Position numbers and translations under genes: made by a program. Shown piece after piece: positions 18,005-27,572 of a DNA stretch of 64,000 bases. This DNA is from Pseudomonas sp. R4-35-07 (GTDB taxonomy: Bacteria > Pseudomonadota > Gammaproteobacteria > Pseudomonadales > Pseudomonadaceae), in assembly GCF_003852235.1 (NCBI RefSeq), contig NZ_CP027732.1, forward strand, positions 4,092,001 to 4,156,000, given 5' to 3'. Numbering within the stretch: position 1 is the first letter of the stretch; the number at the start of each line of letters is the position of its first letter. The notes below the pieces were generated by a model that had not been told where the DNA came from, searched no databases, and worked only from the letters and a program-made list of their open reading frames with translations.

Positions 18005-19318
18005 ATGCACAAAACCAGACTCGCCCTACTGATCATGCTCGCCGGCACCCTCGCCGCCTGCGGAGAAAGCTCTACCCTGCAGGTAGCCGATGGCACCGGG
18101 CCCTCGCCCAGGTTGCCGGAACCGAACAAGACGCTGATCCCCACCGTGAACATCGCGCCGGCTGTCGGTTGGCCCGACGGCGCCAAGCCGACGGCCGCTG
18201 CCGGCACCCAAGTGGCCGCATTCGCCGAAGGCCTGGAGCATCCGCGCTGGCTGTATGTGTTGCCCAACGGCGACATTCTGGTGGCCGAGACCAATGCTCC
18301 GCCCAAGCCCGATGACGCCAAAGGCGTGCGCGGCTGGGTCATGGAGAAAGTCATGGGCCGCGCGGGCGCAGGTGTGCCGAGCCCGAACCGCATCACCCTG
18401 CTGCGCGACGCCGATCACGACGGCGTCGCCGAAACGCGCACGGTGTTCCTGGAAAACCTCAACTCGCCCTTCGGCATGGCTCTGGTCGGCAACGACCTGT
18501 ACGTGGCGGACTCGGATAAGTTGCTGCGTTTCCCCTATCAAGCTGGGGAGACCGCGATCAAGGCGGCCGCCACCAAAGTCGTCGATTTGCCGGGTGGCAG
18601 CCTCAACCATCACTGGACTAAAAACGTGATCGCCAGCCAGGATGGCAGCAAGCTGTACGTCAGCGTCGGCTCCAACAGCAACGTCGGCGAGAATGGCCTG
18701 GAAGCCGAAGAAGGTCGGGCGGCGATCTGGGAAGTGGACCGCGCCACGGGCCAGCATCGTATTTTCGCCTCCGGCCTGCGCAACCCCAATGGCATGGCGT
18801 GGGAGCCGCAGAGCGGCAAATTGTGGACGGCGGTGAACGAGCGCGATGAAATCGGCAGTGACCTGGTGCCGGACTACATCACCTCGGTCAAGGACGGCGC
18901 GTTCTATGGCTGGCCGTTCAGCTATTACGGGCAGCATGTGGATGTGCGCGTCACCCCGCAGAACCCGCAACTGGTTGCCAAGGCCATTGCGCCGGACTAT
19001 GCGGTCGGCCCGCATACCGCGTCGCTGGGGCTGACCTTCGCCCAGGGCAACACACTCCCGGCGCAGTTCAGCAACGGTGCGTTCATCGGCCAGCATGGTT
19101 CGTGGAACCGCAAGCCGCACAGTGGCTATAAGGTGATCTTCGTGCCGTTCGAGGGCGGGCAGCCGAAAGGCAAGCCGGTGGATGTGCTGACCGGGTTCCT
19201 CGATAAAGATGAGAACGCCATGGGCCGGCCGGTGGGCGTGGTGATCGATCAGCAAGGGGATTTGCTGGTGGCCGATGATGTGGGGAATAAGGTGTGGCGG
19301 GTGTCTGCGGTCAAGTAG
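18005..19318 (+). CDS. Sorbosone dehydrogenase-family lipoprotein (PQQ-type beta-propeller)
   Basis: A 437-residue protein with a lipoprotein signal (LAGTLAAC, Cys at about residue 19). The rest is a six-bladed propeller of the GSDH/sorbosone dehydrogenase family, which oxidises sugars with PQQ. Motifs include [45 protein letters not shown] and [19 protein letters not shown] lies 8 bases before the ATG. It is transcribed divergently from the riboswitch and cobO. The true substrate cannot be told from sequence. Confidence 0.9.
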   Translation: MHKTRLALLIMLAGTLAACGESSTLQVADGTGPSPRLPEPNKTLIPTVNIAPAVGWPDGAKPTAAAGTQVAAFAEGLEHPRWLYVLPNGDILVAETNAPPKPDDAKGVRGWVMEKVMGRAGAGVPSPNRITLLRDADHDGVAETRTVFLENLNSPFGMALVGNDLYVADSDKLLRFPYQAGETAIKAAATKVVDLPGGSLNHHWTKNVIASQDGSKLYVSVGSNSNVGENGLEAEEGRAAIWEVDRATGQHRIFASGLRNPNGMAWEPQSGKLWTAVNERDEIGSDLVPDYITSVKDGAFYGWPFSYYGQHVDVRVTPQNPQLVAKAIAPDYAVGPHTASLGLTFAQGNTLPAQFSNGAFIGQHGSWNRKPHSGYKVIFVPFEGGQPKGKPVDVLTGFLDKDENAMGRPVGVVIDQQGDLLVADDVGNKVWRVSAVK

Positions 19319-19343
19319 ACCCTCTCAAGCACACCACAAAACA

Positions 19344-19435
19344 ATGTGGGAGGGGGCTTGCTCCCGATAGCAGTGTGTCAGCCACTGGAGATAGTGACTG
19401 ATACACCGCTATCGGGAGCAAGCCCCCTCCCACAT
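19344..19435. repeat. REPIN
   Basis: Inverted pair of GTGGGAGGGGGCTTGCTCCCGAT REPs with GTGGG ends outside, between the convergent sorbosone dehydrogenase and NlpC genes. The two genes have no other clear terminator, so the hairpins may serve there. Confidence 0.9.
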
Positions 19436-19452
19436 TTGGTTTGGTGTTTGAT

Positions 19453-19992
19453 TCAGGGATTGCGCGCCAAGTTTGCCGGCAGTACGCGCTTGGCACTCAG
19501 GTAAGCATTCTGCCAATACGCCTTCGACAACGTATCCAGCTTCACCGTACCGCCAGTCTGCGGAGCGTGCACAAAACGGCCCTCACCCACGTAGATGCCG
19601 GCGTGGCTCACCCGCGAACCACCACCGGTGGCGAAGAACAGCAGGTCACCAGTTTGCAGGTTCTGCTCGCTGACGTCCTGGGCACGCATCACGATCAACT
19701 CGCGGGTAGTGCGCGGCAAGGTGATACCGGCCGCATCGCGGTAGACAAAGCCAATCAGGCCGCTGCAATCAAAGCCCGAGTCCGGCGTGTTGCCGCCCCA
19801 GCGATACGGCGTGCCCACCAGGCCCAGCGCGCGAAAGAGCACGTCTTCGGCGGCCGGCGAGAAATTCTGGGTGGAATAGTTGAACACCGGCTTAGGCTTG
19901 ACGGCTACAGGAGCAGGCGGCGGTGGACGGCTTGCGCAGGCGCTCAGGAGTGCGGCGCAAACGAGAAGAAAGAGGCGGGCCGAGGTCGACAT
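19453..19992 (-). CDS. NlpC/P60-family lipoprotein (first of a tandem pair)
   Basis: A 179-residue cell-wall hydrolase of the C40 peptidase family. The lipobox is LLSACASR, followed by a proline-rich linker. The catalytic Cys is in DSGFDCSGLIGF, the first His in SHAGIYVGEG and the third residue His in FVHAP. It should cleave peptidoglycan stem peptides at the inner face of the outer membrane. It lies downstream of a paralogue of the same layout, 144 bp apart, on the same strand. Confidence 0.92.
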   Translation of the reverse strand: MSTSARLFLLVCAALLSACASRPPPPAPVAVKPKPVFNYSTQNFSPAAEDVLFRALGLVGTPYRWGGNTPDSGFDCSGLIGFVYRDAAGITLPRTTRELIVMRAQDVSEQNLQTGDLLFFATGGGSRVSHAGIYVGEGRFVHAPQTGGTVKLDTLSKAYWQNAYLSAKRVLPANLARNP

Positions 19993-20136
19993 GGGCAGAA
20001 CAATCCTGGTCTGGATGCGGCTTTCGCTGCCGAACGCTGAAAACCAGAACGCGCAAGCAAAGCTCGCGCGAACGGATTACAACAATGTCCAAGGATTTTA
20101 GCGCTTACGCGTCAAACTTCAAGTATCACTTTAACT

Positions 20137-20766
20137 TTACTTACTGGCGGTAACCGTAGACGGGGCCATGGCGAGTGCACGCTTGGCTTCGATGAAGGTT
20201 TTGCTCCAGTAGCTGTCACCCAAGTTATCGACCCGCACCCCACCGCTACGACGGCTGCTGGAGTGGATAAACTGGTTATCGCCCAAGTAGATACCAGCGT
20301 GGCTGACACGGCCGCGACCGGCTGTACTAAAGAAAAGCAGATCACCGGGCTTGAGGTTGTTGCGTGCGACCAACGGTGCTTTCACGTTGATCATTTCGCG
20401 GGTGGAGCGCGGCAGATTCATGCCGGCTTCTTCACGAAACAGGTAGCCGATAAAACCGCTGCAATCGAAACCGGCTTCAGAGGTGCCGCCGAAACGGTAG
20501 CGGGTACCGATCAGGGACATGCCGCGTTCGAGAATGCTGTCGGCCAGAACGGGAAGCTGATAAGGCTTGCTGCCGGAGAAGTCGGCCAGCTCTTTTTCGG
20601 TTGCCAGCTCTTCTTCATAAACAGAAGCAGACTGTGCAGCAACGAATTTAGCCTGATTTTGAACCTGTGGTTTGGGCTGTTCTGCCACCTGCTGAGGGTG
20701 GGAGGCGCAACCAAACAACAGGGTAACGAGTGCGAGAGGCACGAGGGGTGCGAAGCGATTTAGCAT
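20137..20766 (-). CDS. NlpC/P60-family lipoprotein (second of a tandem pair)
   Basis: A 209-residue lipoprotein (lipobox LLFGCASH) with a C40 domain: Cys in EAGFDCSGFIGYLF, His in SHAGIYLGDN and FIHSSS. Residues 30-80 form a linker absent from the shorter paralogue. A GTG two codons upstream is an alternative start; the ATG at 20766 gives a normal signal peptide, though no Shine-Dalgarno is clear. Like its neighbour it probably trims peptidoglycan cross-links; the pair likely arose by duplication. Confidence 0.92.
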   Translation of the reverse strand: MLNRFAPLVPLALVTLLFGCASHPQQVAEQPKPQVQNQAKFVAAQSASVYEEELATEKELADFSGSKPYQLPVLADSILERGMSLIGTRYRFGGTSEAGFDCSGFIGYLFREEAGMNLPRSTREMINVKAPLVARNNLKPGDLLFFSTAGRGRVSHAGIYLGDNQFIHSSSRRSGGVRVDNLGDSYWSKTFIEAKRALAMAPSTVTASK

Positions 20767-20979
20767 GGGCACGACCGTGGCTGATGTGTAAAGAAGGCGA
20801 GACTATGCCTTCTATCACATCGATTTGCAAATTCAATCGAACTCTTTGTGACTTCCTGTTTGGACCACGCCATCTAAGCCGTTAATCCCAGAGACCTGCC
20901 CTGTGCGTGGCCAAACCGGCCAAAACGCAGGTTTTCTGGCGCCTGGAATTTGCCGAAGGCCTGAAAACACAAGGCTTGG

Positions 20980-21684
20980 CTACCAGCCTAGGGTTTCCTT
21001 GAGGAAGGGAATGGTGAGCTTGCGCTGGGCCTGCAGCGAGGCCTGATCGAGCTGTTCGAGCAACTCGAACAACGCGCTCATGCTGCGCGTGCCACGGGTG
21101 AGGATGAAGTGCCCGACCTCGTCGGTCAGGTGCAGGCCGCGACGCGAGGCGCGCAGTTGCAGGGCACGGAGTTTGTCTTCGTCGGACAAGGGCCGCATCT
21201 GGAAGATCAACGCCAGCGTCAGCCGCGACTTGAGGTCGGCCAGCTTCACCGGCAGTTCACGCGGCGACGTGGACGCGGCGATCAACAGGCGGCGGCCACT
21301 GTCGCGCAAGCGGTTGAACAGATGAAACAGCGCCTCTTCCCAGTCCGCCTTGCCCGCAATCGCCTGCAAATCGTCCAGACACACCAGTTCGTACTGTTCG
21401 AGGTTGTCGAAGATCCCCACACCATGGTCCATCAGCTCAGCCAACGGCAGGTAAACCGCCGGCTCGCCCATCTGCTCGAAACGCAGGCACGCGGCCTGCA
21501 GCAAGTGGGTACGCCCGACGCCATGCTTGCCCCACAGATAGATCAGGCTTTCAGTCCACCCGGCGTCGGCTTCGCAGAGGCGCTCGACATAGCCGAGTGC
21601 AGCGGCATTGGCGCCTGGGTAGTAGTTGATAAAGGTAGCGTCGTCACGCAGACGCACACCTAGGGGCAGCTGAATCGGTTTCAT
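20980..21684 (-). CDS. hda: DnaA regulatory inactivator Hda
   Basis: A 234-residue AAA+ protein homologous to DnaA domain III, which with the sliding clamp stimulates ATP hydrolysis on DnaA and prevents re-initiation. The N-terminus MKPIQLPLGVRLRD holds the clamp-binding QLPLGV motif. The Walker A is seen as WGKHGVGRTHLLQA, in which the usual GKS/T is GRTH, and Walker B as LVCLDDLQAI. The ATG at 21684 is chosen since the clamp motif must be N-terminal. Downstream of the perM-type gene and its terminator. Confidence 0.94.
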   Translation of the reverse strand: MKPIQLPLGVRLRDDATFINYYPGANAAALGYVERLCEADAGWTESLIYLWGKHGVGRTHLLQAACLRFEQMGEPAVYLPLAELMDHGVGIFDNLEQYELVCLDDLQAIAGKADWEEALFHLFNRLRDSGRRLLIAASTSPRELPVKLADLKSRLTLALIFQMRPLSDEDKLRALQLRASRRGLHLTDEVGHFILTRGTRSMSALFELLEQLDQASLQAQRKLTIPFLKETLGW

Positions 21685-21847
21685 GCTGACTGAACGGCTC
21701 CCATCGAACCGTGAGTGGCCTCTGTGTAAAGTTTGCAAAGTTTATACGCGTGGCGCCGGGCGCACAATGCAGCAGACCACAAGCAAAATCAAAGGTTTGC
21801 GTTAACCTGTTGGTTTTGCGCGAATTGTTTGACGCACCCGCCACATT

Positions 21848-21877
21848 AAACAACAAACCCGGCCATGAGCCGGGTTC
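21848..21877 (-). terminator. Terminator after the PerM-type gene
   Basis: On the - strand, AACCCGGC / GCCGGGTT stem with a 5-nt loop, followed by TTGTTGTTT. Confidence 0.7.
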
Positions 21878-21889
21878 GTGATAGCGCGA

Positions 21890-22963
21890 TTACAGATCGG
21901 GATCTTCAACGCCCGTGTACACATCCGAATCCTTGTACACATCGTGAACATGCCGCACCAGCACCATGATCACCGCCGCCACCGGCAGCGCCAGCAGGAT
22001 GCCGGTAAAGCCGAATAGCTCACCGCCCGCCAGGATCGCAAAGATCACCGCCACGGGATGCAGGCCGATGCGGTCCCCCACCAGCAGCGGGGTCAATACC
22101 ATGCCTTCCAGCGCCTGGCCGACCATGAACACCGCGACGATGCCCAGCATCGGATACAGGTCGCCGCCAAACTGGAACAGCCCCGCCACCAGCGCCGCGC
22201 CGATCCCGATCACGAAGCCCATGTAGGGCACGATCGCGGCCAGGCCGGCGATCAGGCCGATCAACAGGCCCAGCTCAAGGCCGATCGCCATCAAGCCGGC
22301 GGCATAAATGATGCCCAGCGCCAGCATCACCAGCAGTTGCCCGCGCACGAACGCCCCCAGTACCTCATGGCACTCGCCCGCCAGGGACACGATGCGCTCC
22401 TCGCGGTCGCGCGGCAGCAGGCTGCGGATCTTGGCCATCATGATGTCCCAGTCCCGCAGCAGGTAAAACGCCACCACCGGGATCAGCACCAGGTTGGTCA
22501 GCCAGCCGATCAGCGCAAGGCTGGAAGCGGTTGCCTGGCTGAGCACCATACTGACGATATCGGTGGTCTTGTCCATGTGTTCACTGATTGCCGCCTTGAC
22601 CTTGTCGAACTTCCAGAACCCGTCCGACAGCCCAAGCTTGGCCTGGGCCCATGGCATCGCCGTGTGCTGCAACCAGTCGAGCATCTGCGGCGCCAGTTCG
22701 TAAAGTCGATACAGTTGCTTGGCCAGCATCGGCACCAGCACCAGCACCAGTGCGGTGATGATCAGGGTAAACAAGGCAAACACCGCGATCACACCCCAGG
22801 TTCGCGACAGGCCGGCCTTCTCCAGGCGATCCACCACCGGATCGAACAGATAGGCGAGCAGCAACGCCACCAGAAATGGCGTCAGGATCGAATGCAGCAA
22901 GAACACAAAAACGCACAGCAGGACAATCCCGCCAAGCCACACCCAACGACGCGTATCCGCCAT
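21890..22963 (-). CDS. AI-2E/PerM-family membrane transporter
   Basis: A 357-residue inner membrane protein of the AI-2 exporter-like superfamily with about eight helices. Typical segments are LVALLLAYLFDPVVDRLEK near the start, PVVAFYLLRDWDIM in the middle, and the GLLIGLIAGLAAIVPYMGF and LEGMVLTPLLVGDRIGLHP regions. In Pseudomonas it lies between hda and the DUF2066 gene on the same strand, as here. The substrate is unknown; AI-2 export is only the family name. Confidence 0.92.
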   Translation of the reverse strand: MADTRRWVWLGGIVLLCVFVFLLHSILTPFLVALLLAYLFDPVVDRLEKAGLSRTWGVIAVFALFTLIITALVLVLVPMLAKQLYRLYELAPQMLDWLQHTAMPWAQAKLGLSDGFWKFDKVKAAISEHMDKTTDIVSMVLSQATASSLALIGWLTNLVLIPVVAFYLLRDWDIMMAKIRSLLPRDREERIVSLAGECHEVLGAFVRGQLLVMLALGIIYAAGLMAIGLELGLLIGLIAGLAAIVPYMGFVIGIGAALVAGLFQFGGDLYPMLGIVAVFMVGQALEGMVLTPLLVGDRIGLHPVAVIFAILAGGELFGFTGILLALPVAAVIMVLVRHVHDVYKDSDVYTGVEDPDL

Positions 22964-23015
22964 GAACCACTTCCTCTGTTATTTGCTTGCCGCTTCTATA
23001 TAGAAGCCAGGCCAC

Positions 23016-24056
23016 TTACCAACGAAAACGTAACTGCGCCTGGGGCTCAGGCGCGGCAGCCGGTTGTGCGCCATCGGCCGGCGGTTGCGGGGCGGGGGCT
23101 TCACCTGCCGGCACTTCCTGCAACTTGGCCAGGCTCAACTGGGTGCGCAACTGATCGGCGCTGCCATTGACGCGATACACAATACGAGTGCCGTCTACCC
23201 GCTGCGGCTGGCCACCAAAGGGCTCAAGCAAACGACCCAGGACGGCATAGCGCTCCAGGTTCATGCCCTGCACCTCCAGCAACTGTTCGGCGCTGACTCC
23301 CGGCTTGACCGCAAAACGCGGCGCGAGCTTCTGGCTGACTGCGAGCAACACGGCATCAGCCACCGCGCCAGTGTCAGCGCCCTGGACGCTGCCCTGTTCG
23401 GTCTTGTCGCCCAGCCATAGGCGCCATTTAGCCTGCCACTGGTTGCCTTCCTGGCGCGCATGCACCGCCAATAACGCATCGGCGCCATAGCGCTCGGAGG
23501 CGGCGCGCAGCGGCGTGGCGTCGGCACTTTCCAGGTTCGGCGCGGTGGCGACCACTTGTTCGTCCAGGTCACCCAGCGGCAGGCGCAACGGCAAGCCTCG
23601 GTGCTGGGCCGCCCGGCGCAGCGCTTGAGCCACCGCCTGGCCGTCGCCGACCAGGCTGCTGCCTTCGGTAGAGTCGTTCAGCCACCAGCCGAGGATCGAG
23701 GGCCGATTGCTGCCCCAGATCGCCAGGCCAGCATCACGCAGGGCGCGATCGGTGCTGACCGGGTCGAAATCCACCTGCAGGCTTTCCGGCGGGCCGGCGT
23801 CGTAGCCGTATTGGCTGATGATTTGTTGCGGATCTTTGCGGACCGCCGCCAGGCCCGGGCCCTCGGCGGCCTTGGCATCGCCGGTCAGGCGGATGACCAG
23901 GGTCTGCACGGCGCGCTGGGTGGCCTGGTCACGCTCCTGGGGTGACTGGCTGCTGACCGGTTCGAGGACTTGATAGAGGCCATTGAGGGTTTCGGCATGA
24001 CTCGCCAGGCTGACCAACGAGAAACAGCCTACAAAAAAGAATTTACACAGACGCAT
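23016..24056 (-). CDS. DUF2066-domain exported protein
   Basis: A 346-residue protein with a signal peptide (MRLCKFFFVGCFSLVSLASHAE). The DUF2066 part begins ETLNGLYQVLEPV and includes VQTLVIRLTGDAKA and RPSILGWWLNDS. The C-terminus is rich in Pro and Ala (about residues 320-340) and ends LRFRW. The role is unknown. It is divergent from purM and just upstream of the perM-type gene (52 bp), so the two may be cotranscribed. Confidence 0.88.
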   Translation of the reverse strand: MRLCKFFFVGCFSLVSLASHAETLNGLYQVLEPVSSQSPQERDQATQRAVQTLVIRLTGDAKAAEGPGLAAVRKDPQQIISQYGYDAGPPESLQVDFDPVSTDRALRDAGLAIWGSNRPSILGWWLNDSTEGSSLVGDGQAVAQALRRAAQHRGLPLRLPLGDLDEQVVATAPNLESADATPLRAASERYGADALLAVHARQEGNQWQAKWRLWLGDKTEQGSVQGADTGAVADAVLLAVSQKLAPRFAVKPGVSAEQLLEVQGMNLERYAVLGRLLEPFGGQPQRVDGTRIVYRVNGSADQLRTQLSLAKLQEVPAGEAPAPQPPADGAQPAAAPEPQAQLRFRW

Positions 24057-24396
24057 GGAAGATTCCCGAACGACAAATTTAGCGGCTGGAACAGACCGCG
24101 TGATCTCGGTTTGGCAAGGCTGTGACACAGCGACCGGTAAAACATTCACGGGTCTCGGTAAGTTTTCATACTGTCATAACGATAGCGGATTCAAGGCTAT
24201 ACCTTAATACGGTGCATTACCGGGCCGATTCGGTTTTTTTTAGACTCATATGCCCTGCCCGTCGGCCCGAGGATGGCCGCTGCCCCTCAAGCCTGATAAA
24301 ATCGCGCGCCTTCGCAGACCGTCAACGGCTGGGCCTTCGCCAAAAGTGCCTGCCCGCTCGGTCGTTACCCAGAAATCCCCCTTAAAGGCCTGGATC
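24057..24396. other. Divergent intergenic region, DUF2066/purM
   Basis: 340 bp without a gene between two divergent starts. It must hold both promoters. An A+T-rich patch (24170-24245, with TATACCTTAAT and a T8 run) is the likeliest promoter area. No purine-type riboswitch or clear repressor site was recognised. Confidence 0.5.
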
Positions 24397-25455
24397 ATGA
24401 GCAAGCAACCCTCCCTGAGCTACAAGGACGCCGGTGTAGACATCGACGCCGGTGAAGCATTGGTCGAACGCATCAAGAGCGTCGCCAAGCGCACTGCGCG
24501 CCCCGAAGTCATGGGTGGCCTGGGCGGTTTTGGCGCCCTCTGCGAAATCCCGGCCGGCTACAAGCAGCCTGTACTGGTTTCCGGCACCGACGGCGTGGGC
24601 ACCAAGCTGCGCCTGGCGCTGAACCTGAACAAGCACGACAGCATCGGCATCGACCTGGTTGCCATGTGCGTCAACGACCTGGTGGTGTGCGGCGCCGAGC
24701 CGTTGTTCTTCCTCGACTACTACGCCACCGGCAAACTCAATGTCGAGACCGCGACCCAAGTGGTCACCGGCATCGGCGCCGGCTGCGAACTGTCGGGTTG
24801 CTCCCTGGTCGGCGGCGAAACCGCTGAAATGCCAGGCATGTACGAAGGCGAAGACTACGACCTGGCCGGTTTCTGCGTCGGCGTGGTGGAAAAATCCGAA
24901 ATCATCGACGGCTCCAAAGTCGCTGCCGGCGATGCCTTGCTCGCTCTGCCATCGTCCGGCCCGCACTCCAACGGCTACTCGCTGATCCGCAAGATCATCG
25001 AAGTGTCCGGCGCCGATATCGAGAACATCCAGCTCGACGGCAAGCCACTGACCGACCTGCTGATGGCTCCGACGCGCATCTACGTCAAGCCACTGCTCAA
25101 GCTGATCAAGGACACCGGCGCCGTCAAGGCCATGGCCCACATCACCGGCGGCGGCCTGCTGGACAACATCCCGCGCGTGCTGCCAAAAGGCGCCCAGGCG
25201 ATTGTCGACGTGGCCAGCTGGCAGCGCCCTGCGGTCTTCGACTGGCTGCAAGAGAAAGGCAACGTCAACGAAACCGAAATGCACCGCGTGCTGAACTGCG
25301 GCGTGGGCATGGTGATCTGCGTGGCGCAAGAGCACGTTGAAACCGCGCTGAATGTACTGCGTGAAGCCGGCGAGCAGCCTTGGGTCATCGGCCAGATCGC
25401 CAGCGCTGCCGAAGGCGCGGCCCAGGTTGAACTGAAGAACCTTAAGGCGCATTGA
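24397..25455 (+). CDS. purM: Phosphoribosylformylglycinamidine cyclo-ligase
   Basis: A 352-residue AIR synthetase that closes the imidazole ring in step 5 of purine synthesis, using ATP. Motifs are [52 protein letters not shown] and [11 protein letters not shown]. The ATG at 24397 ([10 protein letters not shown]) gives the normal length; the frame is open further upstream without homology. The stop overlaps the purN start in TGATG. Confidence 0.97.
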   Translation: MSKQPSLSYKDAGVDIDAGEALVERIKSVAKRTARPEVMGGLGGFGALCEIPAGYKQPVLVSGTDGVGTKLRLALNLNKHDSIGIDLVAMCVNDLVVCGAEPLFFLDYYATGKLNVETATQVVTGIGAGCELSGCSLVGGETAEMPGMYEGEDYDLAGFCVGVVEKSEIIDGSKVAAGDALLALPSSGPHSNGYSLIRKIIEVSGADIENIQLDGKPLTDLLMAPTRIYVKPLLKLIKDTGAVKAMAHITGGGLLDNIPRVLPKGAQAIVDVASWQRPAVFDWLQEKGNVNETEMHRVLNCGVGMVICVAQEHVETALNVLREAGEQPWVIGQIASAAEGAAQVELKNLKAH

Positions 25456-26105
25456 TGCCTGTCACCTGTGATGTCGTGGTGCTGCTTTCCGGCACCGGCA
25501 GTAATTTGCAGGCCCTGATCGACAGCACGCACACCGGCGACAGCCCGGTGCGCATCGCTGCGGTGATTTCCAACCGCAGCGATGCCTACGGCCTGCAACG
25601 CGCCAGGGACGCGGGTATCGAGACCCGCTCGCTGGATCACAAGGCGTTCGACGGTCGCGAGGCCTTCGACCGCGCCTTGATCGAACTGATCGACACCTTC
25701 AACCCCAAGCTCGTCGTACTTGCCGGCTTCATGCGCATCCTCAGCGCTGATTTCGTGCGGCATTACGAAGGGCGCCTGCTCAATATCCACCCTTCCCTGC
25801 TGCCCAAGTACAAAGGCCTGCACACCCATCAACGCGCCCTCGATGCCGGCGACCGCGAGCATGGCTGCAGCGTGCACTTTGTCACCGAGGAACTCGATGG
25901 CGGGCCTCTGGTCGTACAGGCAGTGGTTCCGGTAGAGTCGGATGACTCGGCGCAGACGCTTGCGCAACGGGTTCATACCCAGGAACACAGGATTTACCCG
26001 TTGGCTGTTCGCTGGTTTGCCGAGGGTCGGTTGATTCTTGGTGAACAGGGTGCATTATTGGATGGTCAGTTACTCGCGGCCAGCGGCCACTTGATTCGAA
26101 CCTAG
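25455..26105 (+). CDS. purN: Phosphoribosylglycinamide formyltransferase
   Basis: A 216-residue enzyme that formylates glycinamide ribonucleotide with 10-formyl-THF. The substrate loop VLLSGTGSNLQAL, the catalytic Asn-His-Asp set in LLNIHPSLLPKYKGLHTH and GCSVHFVTEELDGGP are all present. It starts at the last base of the purM stop, the usual purMN coupling. Confidence 0.97.
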   Translation: MPVTCDVVVLLSGTGSNLQALIDSTHTGDSPVRIAAVISNRSDAYGLQRARDAGIETRSLDHKAFDGREAFDRALIELIDTFNPKLVVLAGFMRILSADFVRHYEGRLLNIHPSLLPKYKGLHTHQRALDAGDREHGCSVHFVTEELDGGPLVVQAVVPVESDDSAQTLAQRVHTQEHRIYPLAVRWFAEGRLILGEQGALLDGQLLAASGHLIRT

Positions 26106-26113
26106 GAGATTTT

Positions 26114-26827
26114 ATGCGTCGCGCCCTGCTCTTCGCTTTTGCGCTGTTCGCTCTGCCTGCCGTGCAAGCGGCGGACCTTCACCCCTTCTCCGTCAGCTAC
26201 ACCGCCGACTGGAAACAACTGCCCATGAGTGGCTCGGCTGAACGCAGCCTGACCAAGAACGGCGACGGCACCTGGACCTTGAACTTCAAGGCCTCGATGA
26301 TGATTGCCAGCCTGACCGAAACCAGCGTGATCCTGTTCGACAAGGACACCCTGCAACCCAAGAGCTACAGCTTCGAGCGCGGCGGTTTGGGCAAGGCGAA
26401 GAAGATCAACCTGGATTTCGATCAGGCGACCAAGAAGATCACCGGCTTTGAAAACAAGGACCCGGTTAACGTCACCCTCGAAAGCGGCATGCTCGACAAG
26501 TCCACCTATCAACTCGCCCTTCAGCGCGATGTGGCTGCCGGCAAGAAAAGCATGAGCTACCGAGTGGCCGAAGGTACGGATGTGGATACCTATGACTTCC
26601 GCGTCATGGGCCCGGAAAAAGTCCAGACCAAGGTAGGCTCCATCGACGCGATCAAGGTTGAACGCGTGCGTGATCCATCCCAGAGCAAGCGCATCACGCA
26701 GATGTGGTTTGCCAAGGACCAGGGCGGCATTCTGGTTGCCTTGCGCCAGGTTGAAACGGATGGCAAGGAATACAACATCATGCTGCAGGATGGCACCGTT
26801 GACGGTAAGGCTGTCAAAGGGAGCTGA
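26114..26827 (+). CDS. DUF3108-domain exported protein
   Basis: A 237-residue protein with a signal peptide (MRRALLFAFALFALPAVQAA). The DUF3108 fold is a beta-rich, probably periplasmic domain; segments FSVSYTADWKQLPMSG, FDKDTLQPKSYSFERGG and TQMWFAKDQGGILVALRQV match the family's usual pattern. It starts 9 bp after purN with AGGAG, so it is probably the third gene of the purMN transcript. Function unknown. Confidence 0.9.
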   Translation: MRRALLFAFALFALPAVQAADLHPFSVSYTADWKQLPMSGSAERSLTKNGDGTWTLNFKASMMIASLTETSVILFDKDTLQPKSYSFERGGLGKAKKINLDFDQATKKITGFENKDPVNVTLESGMLDKSTYQLALQRDVAAGKKSMSYRVAEGTDVDTYDFRVMGPEKVQTKVGSIDAIKVERVRDPSQSKRITQMWFAKDQGGILVALRQVETDGKEYNIMLQDGTVDGKAVKGS

Positions 26828-26844
26828 TTGCCCTGATGAGTTAA

Positions 26845-26876
26845 AAAGAGCCTTGCTGAATGCGGGGCTTTTTTTC
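26845..26876 (+). terminator. Terminator of the purMN operon
   Basis: Stem AGCCTTGC / GCGGGGCT (two G-T pairs) followed by seven or more T. Confidence 0.75.
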
Positions 26877-26909
26877 GCCCGGATTTTTTGCGTTGAAAGC
26901 TCTACCGCT

Positions 26910-26975
26910 ATCGGGAGCAAGCCCCCTCCCACACTTGGAATGCATTCCAAATGTGGGAGGGGGCTTGCTCCCGAT
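26910..26975. repeat. REPIN, inward-facing arrangement
   Basis: ATCGGGAGCAAGCCCC first and GTGGGAGGGGGCTTGC second, with a centre holding the palindrome TGGAATGCATTCCA. The same arrangement as at 15588. It lies in the 358-bp gap between the DUF3108 gene and the 62-residue protein; the rest of that gap (26976-27185) shows no gene. Confidence 0.9.
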
Positions 26976-27185
26976 GGCGTCAGTAGGTTGCCCCCAACAT
27001 GAAACTTTTGTCATTTAAGTCATGCCACCAGCACCAAACGCCACGGTTTACGCGGCCTGCGGGAATGTTGCGTTTCCTGCAATGAATTGTTGCGCGCAAA
27101 ATCGGTTTACTTAGCAAGCTAACAAACCATATAACAAAGGCCTGCGACGACTTGCCGCAGATCAACCAGAGATTGGAGCAAGCAG

Positions 27186-27374
27186 ATGACTGTAAAAGTA
27201 ACTGAACGCGACGATGAACATATGTCCCATGAAGCGGTAGGCCACGGGATTCACATCTGGGACGTACATCAACAAGATTTGCTGGTCGGCATGTTTCACA
27301 ACGAGAGCGATGCCCACAATTATAAAAACGAACTTGAATCGCTTGAAATGAGACGCCAGGCAGAAGGCTCCTGA
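27186..27374 (+). CDS. Small conserved hypothetical protein
   Basis: A 62-residue soluble protein (MTVKVTERDDEHMSHEAVGH) with several His residues and the phrase GIHIWDVHQQDLLVGMFHN. GGAG lies 8 bases before the ATG and a strong terminator follows, so the short gene is well supported. There is no signal peptide or membrane helix. I do not recognise the family. Confidence 0.75.
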   Translation: MTVKVTERDDEHMSHEAVGHGIHIWDVHQQDLLVGMFHNESDAHNYKNELESLEMRRQAEGS

Positions 27375-27430
27375 AACCCTGAAATCGCGTAGACGCCCCG
27401 GCCCACGCAGCCAGGGCCGCCTACAAACAG

Positions 27431-27458
27431 AAACCCCGCCTTTTGAGCGGGGTTTTTC
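27431..27458 (+). terminator. Rho-independent terminator
   Basis: Stem AAACCCCGC / GCGGGGTTT with a short TTTTGA loop and a T run. Confidence 0.9.
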
Positions 27459-27507
27459 GTTTTCTAAAGTGGCCGTTTTCCTAAAACGTAACAACAAATA
27501 GACAATT

Positions 27508-27526
27508 GGTAATGATTCTCGATAGT
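27508..27526. promoter_or_regulatory. Fur-box-like site before the siderophore operon
   Basis: GGTAATGATTCTCGATAGT matches the 19-bp Fur consensus GATAATGATAATCATTATC at 12 positions. It lies about 50 bp before the NIS synthetase start, where a Fur site would block the promoter. Confidence 0.6.
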
Positions 27527-27572
27527 ATCGCTCCGCTTTTCACTCGGCCCCACGAAAACGGAGTTTGACCTC

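Noticed and set aside
24382..25452. 356-codon - strand frame opposite purM
   Set aside because: Shadow of purM; no motif.
26102..26950. 282-codon - strand frame over the DUF3108 gene
   Set aside because: Starts in a REPIN and is antisense to a gene with a clear signal peptide and operon position.
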